DNA of 64,000 nucleotides from Prorocentrum cordatum (GCA_963575745.1 CAUYUJ010006524.1:364920-428919), one strand, 5' to 3'; shown: positions 1 to 10,320, counted from the stretch's first letter. Notes: a model not told the origin generated them from the sequence alone. A program made the numbers and translations.

Positions 1-12
1 TACTTCTTTTTA

Positions 13-139
13 TCCTCCTCCTCCTCCTCCTCCTCCTAAACCTCCCTTACACCTCCTGCTCCTCCTCCTCTTCCTTCTCCTCCTCCTCCTCCTCCTCATA
101 AACCTCCTCCTCCTCCTCCTCCTCCTCCTCCTCCTCCTC
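13..139. repeat. (CCT)n microsatellite
   Basis: Nearly pure CCT/TCC triplets with a few interruptions near 40-65 and 100. The long arginine- or serine-rich frames across it are low-complexity translations, not genes. Confidence 0.9.
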
Positions 140-291
140 GAGCGCGCAGGCCGCTCCTGCGGCACCGCCCGCCGCGATCGGCACGCCGCGCCCCAGAGGC
201 CGCGCTCGTGGCCCACCCAGGGCCGCTCATTGCGCCTAACCATAGCCGACACGAGGCGGCCGCTGCGGGCGGCCCTGCGCCAGGCCAGGAC

Positions 292-520
292 TGATGGGCC
301 TGTTGTCCACCAGCACCACCACAAGTTGGAGGTGGGAAAGGAGGAGGATGAGGGCGACGATCAGGAGGAGGACGCGAAGAGGAGGAGGAGGAGGAGGAGG
401 AGGAGGAGGAGGAGGAGGATGAGGAGGAGTTGGAGTTGGAGGAATAGGAGGAGGAGGAGGAGGAGGAGGAGGACCGCCCCCTCCTCCAACTCATGGTGAC
501 GGTGGAGAACGGGCCCATCA
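292..520. mobile_element. Foldback/MITE-like element, family C copy 1, with (GGA)n core
   Basis: The ends form an inverted repeat. The left end reads TGATGGGCCTGTTGTCCACC; the right end, reverse-complemented, begins TGATGGGCCCGTTCTCCACC. Both continue to a shared AGTTGGAGG. The centre is a GGA-triplet array. A perfect 5-bp direct repeat AGGAC lies just outside each end (287-291 and 521-525), as expected of a target-site duplication. Copies with the same ends lie at 16063-16233 and 28201-28434. The right arm supplies the ATG at 493 that opens the following reading frame, so that ATG is probably not a natural start. Confidence 0.6.
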
Positions 521-1409
521 AGGACCTGCAGGAAGGCCGCGCCGCGCCGCGCCGGGCCGGCTCGCTGCGCTGGGCCTCGCAGGAGGCGCGGCCTCCGTCG
601 CCGGACGGGCGCGTCCCCTCGCCGGAGGGCGGGCAGCAGCTTCGGGCGGCTCCGGCGCTCGGTGGGTCTGGCAACCCACTGGCGTCGGGCGCGGCCCCGC
701 CCCCCGCGGACGCGCCAGCTGCGCCGCCTGGCGAGACGCAGGAAGCGGGCCACGCCCGTCGCGTGGGGCTTTTCGGGGGAGACGCGGCGGAGCTCGAGAT
801 CGCCGTGCAGCGGACCCACGAGTTCCGGGTGCGGCTGCTGAGCCGGTTCCGGACCGCGCGCGTGGCGCTGTCGAAGCTCGGCGCAGGCGGCCGAGGCGCC
901 ACCGATGCCGAGGCAGGGGGCGAGCTGGTGGTGCCTTGGGCAGACCTGCCCGAGAGGATCGAGAAGGTGTTGTCCTTCACTCGTCCGGACGCGGCCCGGG
1001 TCACGGAGGTGCTGAGAAATATGGGGTCGACGGAGGGGCTCGATTTGACCTCTCTGCTGACGGCCCTGCGCTTCGCGGCGCCGACGGCGTCGCTGCTGGA
1101 GTTTGGGAAGCGGCTCGTGCAGCGGTACCAGTCGGTGGAGGCTGGCCTCCGGGTTCTGGGCCCCGGCAGCGGCGTGGACCTGGGCCAGTTCGAGCAGATG
1201 TGCACGCGCGAGGGCATCGCCCGCACGGACGCACTGCGGCTCTTCCGCTCGGCAGACGCCGCGCAGCCAGGGGGGGCACGCGGCCACCTCAGTGGAGGCG
1301 GCATCCGCTTCGCGCTCGAGCACTCCCACGTCCTGAGCTGGCTCGAGCCGTTCGCCGGCGCGTTGGTGGCGCTCGGCCCCGCGGCGCTCGGACCTCAGAG
1401 GAGGAAACG
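521..1409 (+). CDS. Exon of large EF-hand-module protein (first seen in window)
   Basis: The frame stays open from 493 to 1740, but the protein-like part ends near 1409, where a GT donor fits (GAAACG/GTACCG). The N-terminal ~100 residues are Ala/Pro/Gly/Arg-rich. After that come alternating helical modules of degenerate EF-hand type: an F/L-R-x-L-x-x-R-F segment, an A-L-x-x-L-G segment, and at about residues 210-260 a module with RLVQRYQSVEAGLRVLG, then GVDLGQFEQMC, then a DALRLFRSAD segment. Similar modules recur in exons at 2.4, 3.1, 12.2, 13.3 and 14.2 kb on the same strand. Calcium-loop acidic positions are mostly lost, so binding is doubtful. Role unknown; calling it one gene is inference. 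The upstream boundary is uncertain because a foldback element abuts it. Confidence 0.45.
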
Positions 1410-1660
1410 GTACCGATGCCGCGACCTCTGCCTTGCTTCCGCCTCTCTTGCTGTGCCTCCTGGCAGGTCCTCGTCGCCACGGCCGGATGCGCCTCGGAAC
1501 TCTACAGAGGAGGCCCATGCCAAGAGACACCCTGCGTGCCTCCAGGGTGCCCCGGGTTTCTGGGCTGTCAATGGTTTGACTATGGAAGGCGTGACGCTCC
1601 CTCACCAAAAATCAATGGACGGCTGTGGTCTCAGGGTTGGGTTTCTTGTGGGAGGTTCCT
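1410..1660 (+). repeat. Intron 5' segment containing dispersed repeat
   Basis: The first ~90 bases after the proposed donor resemble those after the donor at 13469 (shared GAGGAGGAAA, ACCGAT, CTTGCTTCCGCC, CCTCGTCG in order). Bases 1508-1660 match 15673-15819 at high identity, for example GTCTCAGGGTTGGGTTTCTT. This looks like mobile or intron-borne repeat sequence. Confidence 0.6.
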
Positions 1661-1918
1661 TATGGTCGAGCCCCTTACTGTATAGTCAGAACGCCATCTG
1701 GGAGAGCTCGGGGGGACCGGACCGGCTCTTTATCTGCTGAGTCGTTTTGGCACGGCCCCGAGGCTCGGCAAGCGCCCCCAGAGGCAGGAAATAACGAGCG
1801 CGGGGGTCTGGGCCGCCTCCTGCCGCGCACGATGCGGATTGTGCGACCGCCGTTGTGCTGCCGCTCCCGCAACACGGCGAGAATAGGCTGGCCCAGGCTT
1901 CTTTCGCCCACCAGTGTC

Positions 1919-2046
1919 TATTCCGATTCGATCGATTCGACCCGAGGCGGGCACGCCCGATTCCGATTCGATTCCGGTCGGATCTGGCGCAATTAAAAAT
2001 TGATTCGATTCCGATTCGAATTCGAGTTGATTCGATTTCGATTCGA
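1919..2046. repeat. GATTCGATTCC minisatellite
   Basis: Repeated GATTCGATTCC/TTCGATT motifs with variation, including GATTCCGATTCGA. No coding character. Confidence 0.75.
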
Positions 2047-2205
2047 TGCGCCTGGATATCGAAGGGCGTTCTCCTCGTTCTCCTTGTGTGCCTCGTGCGT
2101 GCGGGATGCCTCTGCTTCCACATCCCCCTTCCTCCCCCTTCCGCTCTTCGATGCAGCTCACCCCTCCCCTGCTCACGCGCTCTGGCGTATGGCATGAGTG
2201 ATCGA

Positions 2206-2363
2206 GGAGGAGAAGGAGGAGGAGGAGGAGGAGGAGGAGGAGGTTTAGGAGGAGGTTTAGGAGGAGGTTCAGGAGGAGGTTCAGGAGGAGGTTCAGGAGG
2301 ACGAGGAGGAGGACGAGGAGGAGGAGGAGGAGGAGGAGGAGGAGGAGGAGGAGGAGGAGGAGG
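2206..2363. repeat. (GGA)n microsatellite with GGAGGTTCA variant
   Basis: GGA triplets with an internal tandem block of AGGAGGTTCAGG/AGGAGGTTTAGG at about 2240-2300. It directly precedes the next EF-hand-like exon. Confidence 0.85.
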
Positions 2364-2389
2364 GGGCCCCGGGCATTCGCCCTGCCCAG

Positions 2390-2577
2390 GACCGGGCGAG
2401 CCCGAGGGGCGCGCCCTGCGCGGGCCCGCGGACCTGCGCGAGCTCCTGGCGCCCGCCGGCTTCCCCGCGGAGCTGGCGCCGCCGACCTTCGCCTTCCTCC
2501 GCGAGCACGCCGCCCCCGGCGGGGTGGCGGCCGGGTCGCTGGCGCGGCTGGCGCGGGCGGCCTTCGGCGAGGGGCAG
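2390..2577 (+). CDS. Exon of EF-hand-module protein
   Basis: The acceptor is CCTGCCCAG/GACC. The donor is GGGGCAG/GCCC, a GC donor, which is frequent in dinoflagellates. The exon encodes about 62 residues, ALRGPADLRELLAPAGFP followed by LAPPTFAFLREHAAPGGV and SLARLARAAF. The two helix-loop-helix halves resemble the modules in the 0.5-1.4 kb exon. Ala/Gly/Arg-rich and GC-rich like its neighbours. Boundaries rest on splice-site appearance only. Confidence 0.4.
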
Positions 2578-2668
2578 GCCCAGGCATCTGGGGCGAGGCG
2601 TTTCGGCCCCCGGGGGCCTCTATCGGCCACGCGCGTTTCCACCCGATCGGCCCCTGGGGGCCCATGTC

Positions 2669-2850
2669 GGCCACGCGCGCGAGGGGTGATATGGGGGAGG
2701 AGGGGGAGGCTTCGCAGAAGGAGGCTGACTCTTAGAAGGCGCGGGCCTTATCTATTGCGAATGTAAGGCCAGCGCCTTCTAAGAAGAAGAAGAAGAAACC
2801 TCCTTCCAAGAATCCTCCCCCCTTCCCCCTACCGCCTTGTGCGCGTCGCC
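2669..2850. mobile_element. Foldback/MITE-like element, family D copy 1
   Basis: The outer ends are GGCCACGCGCGCGAGGGG on the left and, reverse-complemented, GGCGACGCGCACAAGGCGG on the right. The arms then run through G-rich AGGGGGAGG into an inner palindrome CTTAGAAGGCGCGGGCCTTA / TAAGGCCAGCGCCTTCTAAG around a short loop near 2752-2765. A second copy with the same plan is at 33382-33535. No coding capacity, and no target duplication was seen. Confidence 0.55.
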
Positions 2851-2936
2851 AACTTCCGCTGGCCCCCGGGATCGTGGAAAAACGAATCTGGATGAAAACA
2901 GGTCCCGGGGCAGGGGTCCAGACCTTTGGGACGGGG

Positions 2937-3085
2937 GGAGAACGAGGATATCCGTTCCACAGCGTTCTGGAACGCTGTCGGAAGGCCACGGCGCCCGGGA
3001 GATCTACCAGAACCGCCAGATCTCAGAGATTCTCGATTTACCTTCACCCGATTGTATCCTCGTCCTGGCTTCGTCTTAGAAGGGA
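2937..3085 (+). repeat. Dispersed repeat F, copy 1
   Basis: About 150 bp shared with 32405-32578 and, in part, 25140-25245. Common blocks in order are ACGAGGATA, CGTTCC, AGCGTT, TGGAACGCT-like, CAGAACCGCC, GATCTCAGAG, TTCTCGA, TATCCTCGTC and GGCTTCGTCTTA. No open frame is conserved among copies. Function unknown. Confidence 0.65.
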
Positions 3086-3146
3086 TCCAGACCTCTGGGG
3101 GCCAACGTCGTGAAAAAAGCACGGCCGCGAGGCGTGGGCGCCTCAG

Positions 3147-3464
3147 AGGTTTGTGCACTGCGGGGACGAGGGCAGCTTGGACGATGCCTCCAGCCGCTCG
3201 CAAGAGGCGATCGCGCACTGCTCGCGTCTACGGCTCTGGGCCCAGTCGCGTTTCGGCAGCTACGAAGCCGCGTTCCGGGCCATCGCCGGGAGCAGCTCCG
3301 ACGGAGTGCCGCTCGAGGCGTGGATGGAGCGCTGTGGCGAAACCGGGCTGAGCGCAGACGCCTGGGAGCTGGTTTTCGGCCACTGCATACGGTGGCAGCA
3401 CCCCCGCTGGGACCACCAGCTGCGGGGGCCGGCGCCTAGGATCGAAGAATCACAAATTGCATGA
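3147..3464 (+). CDS. Exon of EF-hand-module protein
   Basis: The acceptor CCTCAG at 3141-3146 is followed by a frame open to 3464. The middle of the exon carries a recognisable module: SRFGSYEAAFRAIAG, then DGVPLEAWMERC, then GLSADAWELVFGHC. This matches the F-G-S-x-x-A-A-F / D-G-x-V / W-x-L-V-F pattern of degenerate EF-hand pairs in the sister exons. The donor is not clear; CACCAG/CTGCGG and the bases after it are candidates, so the 3' end is taken as the end of the open frame. Same strand and composition as the neighbouring exons. Confidence 0.42.
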   Translation, partial: RFVHCGDEGSLDDASSRSQEAIAHCSRLRLWAQSRFGSYEAAFRAIAGSSSDGVPLEAWMERCGETGLSADAWELVFGHCIRWQHPRWDHQLRGPAPRIEESQIA

Positions 3465-3699
3465 GCATCTGAACTTTTTGGAGCTCCGCGCGGATTTCTT
3501 CGATCCGCGCTGAGGTCACCCCCCCTTGCGCGCGGAGCGCGCCAGAGGCGTCGACGGAGTCGCCGCTAGGGGGCCTCAGTGCGGAGCTCCGAAAGTGTTA
3601 CGCCTTGCGCTTAGGATGCAGGAGGGCAGAGGAATCACGGAAACGAATCAACGCTGATTCGCATGAGCATCAAATCTCAGCCATCATGGACCCTGAATC

Positions 3700-5246
3700 A
3701 GTTTGCAATCTACGTGGCGCAATATCGAAGACGCCTACGGCGAATCACCGCCGCCCCCTGCCTTTGTGGAAGCGCCTATGTGGCCGAACGTTGAGGCCAG
3801 ACCTGCCAAGCCATCGGACCATGTGTTCCCCGAATCGGTTTGGAAAGCCTTCGGGGAACACGTGGGCGTCTTGATGGTCATCGTCGCCGTCTTGGAGGCC
3901 TCTTGGGCGATCTTTCGGCGATCTTTGGGGGCTCTTGGGCCGTCTCGGGCCGTCGGAAGGCCGAAAAAAGGGAAATGCCCAAATCCATCAAAAACCTTGG
4001 GAAAATCAGTGATTTTGGCATCTTTTGGCCTTCCTGGAGGCCCTCTTGGGGGCCTCTTGGGCCCTTTTGGGCCAGCTTCGAGCCAACTTCGGCCATCTTG
4101 GTGGGTTCCTGGCACGTCTGACGCCGTCGGGAGCCGTTTTGGGGGCCTTTCTGGGCCAACGGGGGACCCTCTTGGGGCGCTCCAGGGCCGTCTTGGAGGC
4201 CATCTTGGGCGTCTTGGAGGCCATCTTGGGCGTGTTGGAGGCCTCTTGGGCCGTCTTGGGGCCCTCTAGGGGCCATCTTGGAGGCCACTTGGGCCATCAG
4301 GGGGCTCTCTTGGGGGCCTCTTGGGCGATCTTGGGGCTTCTTGGGCCGTCTTGGCGCAATATCCAGCTGCCTGCGGCAAGTCCCGCCACCGTGCAAGCCC
4401 AGCATTCTGGGTGGCGACTGTTCAAGGGGGCGTGGGAGGCCCTCACGTGTAACAACTCGCCTCTGATGATTTTGGTGGCCGATGATAACGGTTAGGGTTA
4501 TGATGATGAGGATGATGCTGGTGAGGATGATGAGGATGATGAGGATGATGATGTTGATGATGATGACGATGATGATGATACTGATGATGATGCGGGTGAT
4601 GGTGATGCTGCTGCTGATGATGATGATTACGTTGGTGGTGATGATGATGATGATGCTTGTGGTGCGGATGGTGAAGACGATGATGATGATGACGATGACG
4701 ATGTTGATACGATAATGTGATGATGATGATGATGATGATAACGGCGGTAACGACGATTATGTTGAGGAAGTTGATTATGTTGATGATGGTGATGCTGCTG
4801 CGACTGATGATGTTGCAGTTAATGATGATGCTGATGCTTGTGGTGCGGATGGTGATGATGATGATGATGCTGATGATGGCGATGACGGTGCTGACAATGA
4901 TGATGATGATGATTATGATGATGATGATGCTGATGATGACGATGATGATGATGATGAATTTGATGATGATGCTGATGATGATGAAAGTGGTGGTGATGAT
5001 GATGGGGTTGTTGTTGGTGATGATGATGGTGAGGGTGATGATGAAGGTGATGACGATGATGATGACGACGATGATGATGATGATGATGATCATCATCATC
5101 ATCATCAGCTTATTGAGAATGATGATGCTGCTGCTGATGATGATGATGATGGTGGTGGTGAGAGTGATGGTTATGGTGATGACGATGGTGATGATGACCA
5201 GCTTGTTGAGGTTGATGTTGATGCTGCTGATGATAATGACGATGGC

Positions 5247-5310
<64 letters not shown>

Positions 5311-5640
5311 ATGATGGTGGTGGTACTGGAGATGACGATGATGATGAAACTCATTTGGGCCGTCTTGGGGCTCTCTTGGCCTTCTGTGAGACAGTCTTGG
5401 AGGTCCCTTGGGGTCTTGGGCCGTCTTGGGGCCCTCTTACGCCGGCTTGGGGCTTGCTGGGGCCGTCTTGGGGCCCTCTTGGCCGTATTGTGGAAGTCAG
5501 GGGGCCGTCGTAGGGTCGTATTGGCGCCGTCTCGGGCCGTCGAAGGGCCTTCTGAGGCCGTCTTGTGTCCCACGGATGCCTTGTTGGGCCGTCTTGGGGC
5601 CGTCTTGAATGCGTTTTGGGCCATGGTGGAGTCCTCATGC
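3700..5640 (+). repeat. Composite repeat T, copy 1: GTCTTGG minisatellite, 60-bp cassette, (TGA)n array
   Basis: The left part (about 3880-4355) is a degenerate minisatellite of TCTTGGGGGCC/GCCATCTTGG units. A cassette at 4360-4432 (CAGCTGCCTGCGGCAAGTCC ... GGGTGGCGACTGTTC) matches 43961-44025. Then comes a TGA/GATGAT array (about 4499-5347), then GGGCCGTCTTGGGGCTCTCT and more minisatellite to about 5610. The order cassette, TGA array, GTCTTGG block is the same at 43.96-44.86 kb. Long Met/Asp- or Ile/His-rich frames in the array are artefacts of the triplet. Confidence 0.75.
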
Positions 5641-5699
5641 CCATAGTTTTAACTTGGGGATCGTGGCTTCGGAGGCCCTGGAGCGCTTGGGAGCAGCGC

Positions 5700-6010
5700 C
5701 TGGGAATGCGCGAAGCGCACGATCCGCGAGCGGGTGCGCGTGGGATGAGTCGCAGTCGTGCGAGAAGTGCGCAACCCTCGAGCGGGCGCGCAGGTAGAGA
5801 GGGTTCAGCCGTTAGCTGCCGTGCGGGAAGTGGTCCATCTTCGAGGGGGCACGAGTGGAAGGGGGATCATGCAATAGCTGCCACGCGGGAAGCGCACCGT
5901 CCTCGAGCGGCCTCGCGTGGAAGTGGGGTCCAGGCATTAGCTGCCACGTGAGAAGTGCACCATCCTCGAGCGGGCATGCGTAGAAGGGGGTTTGCAAGAT
6001 TAGCTGCCAT
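5700..6010 (+). repeat. ~62-bp tandem repeat
   Basis: The motif TTAGCTGCC or ATAGCTGCC recurs at about 5813, 5874, 5937 and 6000. Between copies lie a GCGCAC.GTCCTCGAGCGG block and TGGAAGGGGG. About five diverged copies. It ends just before the next open frame. Confidence 0.8.
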
Positions 6011-6046
6011 GCTGAAAATCCTTGACGCTTCGCGTGTCTCTTCCAG

Positions 6047-6987
6047 GCCTCCTCCCAAACCTACCTCCACCAGAGGCCCCAAGGCTGAGCCGCAGAGAAA
6101 AAGTCTCCGCGCTAGCCTTCGACAAGGGAGACGAGCCCAAGCACGGTGGTCGCAACAAGCTGAAGGAAACTCACCACACCTTGGTTGCTTACCTGCGGGA
6201 CTGCCCCCCCGCACTGGACGAGAAGTGGATGGACTTTGTCAATGCGTGCGGCGCTGAGATTCCAGCCCCGAACGACCTGGGGACCTCCTGGCACGCGCAC
6301 CAGCTGTCTCCCTTCCTGGCCAAGATGCACGGTTCAGAGGTCACAGAAGATGGCCTCCCCGAGGGCGCCACCTGGGACGGCAAGAGGTGGGCCGCGGCCA
6401 AGGTGGTAGGGCACCTGCTGCGCAGCCCCAGGCACAAGGATGCCTGGACAGCCCACCACCTAAGCCTGGCGTCCAGCAAGGGACCGAGCCCCTTCCGGCA
6501 CTACCTCCCGGTCCTCGCCAGCTTCATCGCCAGCCTGGACTCAGGTGCCCTCGCAGCCGCCTCCATCACCACCCTGGCAGAACAAGACCCTTCGGCTGCC
6601 TGCATCGACGAAACCCGCACGACGCCCCCAGGGGAAACCACGATGGCCTGGCTACAGCCAAAACCACAGGGAGCAGCTACCGCGGCGTGCGAGGCCACCC
6701 CAGCCACCGGCGCCCCAACCAGCGGCGCCGCCGGCAAGGAGACCGGATCTCCCACACTGCGGGTGGACCACGGCCCCCAGAAGTCAGAACGCGAAGCGAC
6801 AGAGGCCTCCCCCGAGGAGGAAGCAGCCTGCTCCCCAACGAGCCCGGCGCCCTCCGTGAAGGCGGACATCGAGGGGATCGACTACGACGAGGACGGTGGT
6901 GACGATGCCCCACCGACAGCCTCGCTGCCACCAGGCGGAACAGCAGACGACTCTGCCGACCCCGAGGGCAGCTCGTTCCCACCCTAG
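6047..6987 (+). CDS. Unrecognised ORF upstream of Copia remnant, possibly its Gag
   Basis: The frame is open from 6022 (no ATG at its start) to 6987. A plausible acceptor, TCTCTTCCAG/GCC, sits at 6046. The first ~190 residues look like a folded helical domain (HHTLVAYLRDCPPALDEKW, WHAHQLSPFLAKMHGSE, WDGKRWAAAKVVGHLLRSP). The rest is Pro/Thr/Ala/Glu-rich and acidic. No family recognised. It lies directly 5' of a second ORF and a reverse-transcriptase remnant in the same orientation, so a Gag role is a reasonable guess. It could also be an unrelated exon. Confidence 0.35.
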
Positions 6988-7291
6988 CTCGAGACCGCAG
7001 GCGAGACGACCAGCGGAAGCCCTCCCGACGACCCCTCGGGGGTGTTTGGGCTGGACGCGGGCGGTTCAGGCCGGCCTGGGCAAGGCCGAGCAGCGGGCGA
7101 GGCCAGCGCCGGTCCACCGCCCAGGGCGGGACACGACCTCCCGCGCAGGCAAGCCTCCCCAGCTGGCGCGCCGAGGAGCGGCAACTCGCCAGCAGCAGCC
7201 CCAGCCAAGCGCGACAACTCCCCCGTGGCAGCGCGACAGGGCCGCATGACGGGTTTTCGACGGCCTGGTCGACCCAGTTGACGGAAGCCGC

Positions 7292-8180
7292 ATGTGCGAG
7301 GAGTTGATGGGCAACGCCGAGCTCGACAGGATCGGCGAGGCACCTGCAGCCAAGATCTCGCGTCTTCAGAAGGCCCCGGGAGGAGTGTTCAGCAGCGTCT
7401 GGCACGCCTGCCCCCGCAAGCACCCAGCCGGGCTCGACGGCCCGAAGAGCGACCCCGCTCGGAACCCCGAAGCCACCTGCCGCGATTTCCGACACGCCTG
7501 GAAGCGCTGCGGGTACGACGCCAACGAAATGGACCGCCGGCGCGACCTCCAGGTTGACTGGGGCCGCGAGCGCGACAAGTGGTCAGGGAACCAGGGCAAA
7601 GGCGCCCTCCAGCCCAAAGGTAACGCGACAAGCTCCCGGCAGCCCTGGGACTGGGACACCTGGTCCTGGTCGCAAGCCTGGGGCGGCGACGACTGGCAGG
7701 CCGGGGGCAAACGAGGCGGCGACTACAGCGGCGACGGGGGGGGGCAAGCGCTCCCGCACGTGGCGTTGACACGGGGGCCTCCGGCAGCTGAAGGCCCGCC
7801 GCCGCGCCCTGGCTGGCCCCCCGCGCGCGCCCCCCCCATCGCAGTTGCGCCGGCCCGCGTTTCACACTGGGCGCAGCCCGCCATGCGTCGCGCGTCGGCG
7901 GATTACAGTTACGGGCTGGGCTCGAACGAACATGGGCAAGTAGAACCCTGCTTCGCGGCAGAAATGTCAAAGGTCGTCTTGTCCGAACAACAGCGCAGGA
8001 TATGTGATGCCGACCGTGTTACCACCATGCGCGCATACATTGCCGCCGCTGCCAAGCGAGCCGCGGTCGTCAAGGAAGACGACCTCTTCGCGAAGGCTGA
8101 CGCCCAGGCGAGCCCCGAAATCCCCAAGACACGGTTCGGCAACAAGTGTTTTAACATGCGAGATACATCTAAAGCGCCAA
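7292..8180 (+). CDS. ORF joined to Copia-type pol remnant (Gag/linker region)
   Basis: Open to 8281, but it blends into reverse-transcriptase-like sequence in another frame at about 8190. It encodes a Cys/His-bearing start (VWHACPRKHP, CRDFRHAWKRCGYD), a Trp-rich stretch with WDWDTWSWSQAWGGDDW, a proline-rich linker, and a segment ending KTRFGNKCFNMRDTSKAP that runs directly up to the RT. This is the usual lead-in to RT in dinoflagellate Copia-like proteins as I know them. Starts at the ATG at 7292, with no support for that start. Confidence 0.4.
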
Positions 8181-8189
8181 ACGTCATGA

Positions 8190-9700
8190 CTTCGAGGTAT
8201 GGAGTTTGCGAAGAACGAGAAGGGCGAGATGGAACGTGCCATCAGGTTACGCCTGGTGCTTCGAGGCATCGTGGACCTTGAAGCCTTCGACGTGGGAACC
8301 TTCTCCGGAACAGCACAGCGGCCAAGCCATGGGGTTGCTCGCAAGCACGGCAGCGCGCAAGAAGCAATGGGTCACTGCTTCCCTCGACATCAACATGGCC
8401 TCCCTGGAAGATTTGGCCTACCAGGGACATGCTGAGGCAACTGGTGGGAAACAAAAACCGTGTGGCGTGCTTTACTCTGCCGCCTGGATCGGCTACAGTG
8501 CTTCGAACTCTCCCAGGATTCGAGCACTACGACGAGTCGAAGCACTGCTTGCAGTGCCTCAAGCCAGGTACTGGCACCAAGGGCGCACCTCGAGCTTTCT
8601 CACTACAGCTCAGAAGGACCACAAGAGGCTTTGGTCTCAGACCCACGCCCTACGAGGAGGAGTTCGAGACGAGCTGCAACCTGCTCACAGCCAAACATGT
8701 TGATGACATCGCTATGGCGGGCACAGAGGACTCCATGGAGAACTGCGTCAAGTGCGTGGAGGACACCTTTGGGAAGTGTAAACTCAACAAGCACACATAC
8801 ACCAAGTGTACTGTGATATATACCAAGGATGAGGACGGTAGTGTTACGTTGGACCAACACGAATACATCAAGCAGCTCCGTCCTATACAACATCCTGAAC
8901 TTACAGGTGCCGGCGCTGACGCCCAAGCATCCAAGATTATTGCAGACATGCTCGTCAGCCTCAGAGGCGCACTGGCGCATGCAATAATCACCCAGGCGCG
9001 GTTGATGGTATATGTTGTCTCTCTACAACGCGTCCAACAACCGACCGACATACAAGTGCGACGACTCAGCGCGATCACCAGGAAATTCTAGGCTTGCTCT
9101 GAGAAGACCGTCTACCAAGCGATGACTCCCACGGGCGAAGTTGACCTGCGCAGCGACTCAGGTTATCGACGCCTGAGTGGAGATGCCGATGACGAAATCA
9201 ACGGATATGGCACTCGCGGGGCAAACCTGCTACGACGTGGAAGCACGCCATCTGGCAAGCCTCTCGTTCACTTGGTCGACGCGCCCTGCAAGTCTCACCG
9301 CTTGTAGGTCCGCTCGAGCTATTCAGCAGAGACATTTGCAGCAGCCCACAACTTGGAGGACTGCTATCCCACGATCGTGACTCTGCGCGAGCCTCATTCA
9401 GGGCCGCTAACTCCCACTCTGTTGAAAGACGCACTTGAGTTGGGTGGCCTGAGCATCAAGGTCACTTTGACCATAGATGCTGGGTATGTTTTTTTAGTCT
9501 TGACCAAGCAAAGACTGGAAGACGCCGACTGAGTGTACCCTTTTAGGACACCTCAGCTGGATACGACAGATGATGGAGCGAGGAATGGTGCACGGTATTC
9601 AATGGTGTGACGCCCGCGATATGACAGCGGACGGTCACACAGAGGGGATCATCAACAGAGAAATGCTCCTACAGGTCATGGGGGTACGCAGTCCTTCAAG
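8190..9700 (+). pseudogene. Copia-type reverse transcriptase/RNase H remnant
   Basis: Three frames must be combined. About 8190-8420 covers the RT start (LRLVLRGIVDLEAFDV). About 8429-9091 covers the RT core, with a KHVDDI active-site box (8694-8711) in place of the usual YVDD, then EDTFGKCKLNKHTYTKC and QHEYIKQLRPIQHPEL. About 9122-9690 covers RNase H remnants (DLRSDSGYRRLSGDADDE, then LTPTLLKDALELGGLSIKVT in another frame), with stops near 9089, 9305 and 9530. Dead copy of a Copia-like element of the kind abundant in dinoflagellates. Multiple frameshifts and stops support decay. No integrase was seen beside it. Confidence 0.7.
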
Positions 9701-10131
9701 CATGACTTGATGCGTCATGCTCCTCATCGGGCTGGCCAGACATCTCGGTCTGCAGCCGCCTGAGGAGTACTCGTATGCACAGTAAAGAGCAGGCAAGGCA
9801 ACTTGCGCGCGGGTCCACCGTACTTACGGCCCCGCCTTTTTTTGCTGCCTTTTTGTACATAGTAGCTGCTGTACCTGCTGCATAGAGGCGGCGGACTCAC
9901 GCTTCGTCCCCCTTCCCCCCGACTCTAAAGTGAGCTGGGCAATGCAGGTGAGTGGGAACGGGCGCGCGCCCGCGGCCGCTTGGCTCAAAGCGGCCGGCCG
10001 CCCAGATCTGACTACACCTCAGTGCGAGGTGTACGGTTTGCCATCGGTGCCAAAATTGCTTGAGATGGCTCGCCTCCTACTACGGACTATCGTTACTGCG
10101 GTACAACAGAGCTGGAGCTTGGCTTCGCCTA

Positions 10132-10150
10132 AGGCGAAGCTGCTGGTTGG
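10132..10150. other. Perfect 9-bp-stem hairpin
   Basis: GCTTCGCCT-A-AGGCGAAGC is a perfect palindrome with a 1-nt centre. It lies in sequence with no convincing gene and may be the end of the preceding element. Role unknown. Confidence 0.5.
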
Positions 10151-10320
10151 GCCTCCCAACCCACTTCAAACTCGACAACGGTAGACGCGAGGATGATATT
10201 AGTGATGCCGGCAACGATGATGACGACGACGGGAAGGCCAGTGACGCCGCCGATGCCGATCAAGCCGACGACGATGACGGTGCCCTCGCGTCGGTGATGA
10301 AGTTTTTGGAAGGACTTTGA

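Noticed and set aside
493-520. ATG at 493 as true start of the first EF-hand-module exon
   Set aside because: It lies inside the right arm of a foldback element with a target duplication outside, so it is more likely inserted sequence than an original start.
4482-5646. Long Met-, Ile-, His- or Asp-rich open frames across the TGA arrays (also at 20.8-21.1, 30.6-31.5 and 44.0-44.6 kb)
   Set aside because: They are translations of TGA/GAT/ATG triplet repeats in different frames and on both strands; no start context or domain.
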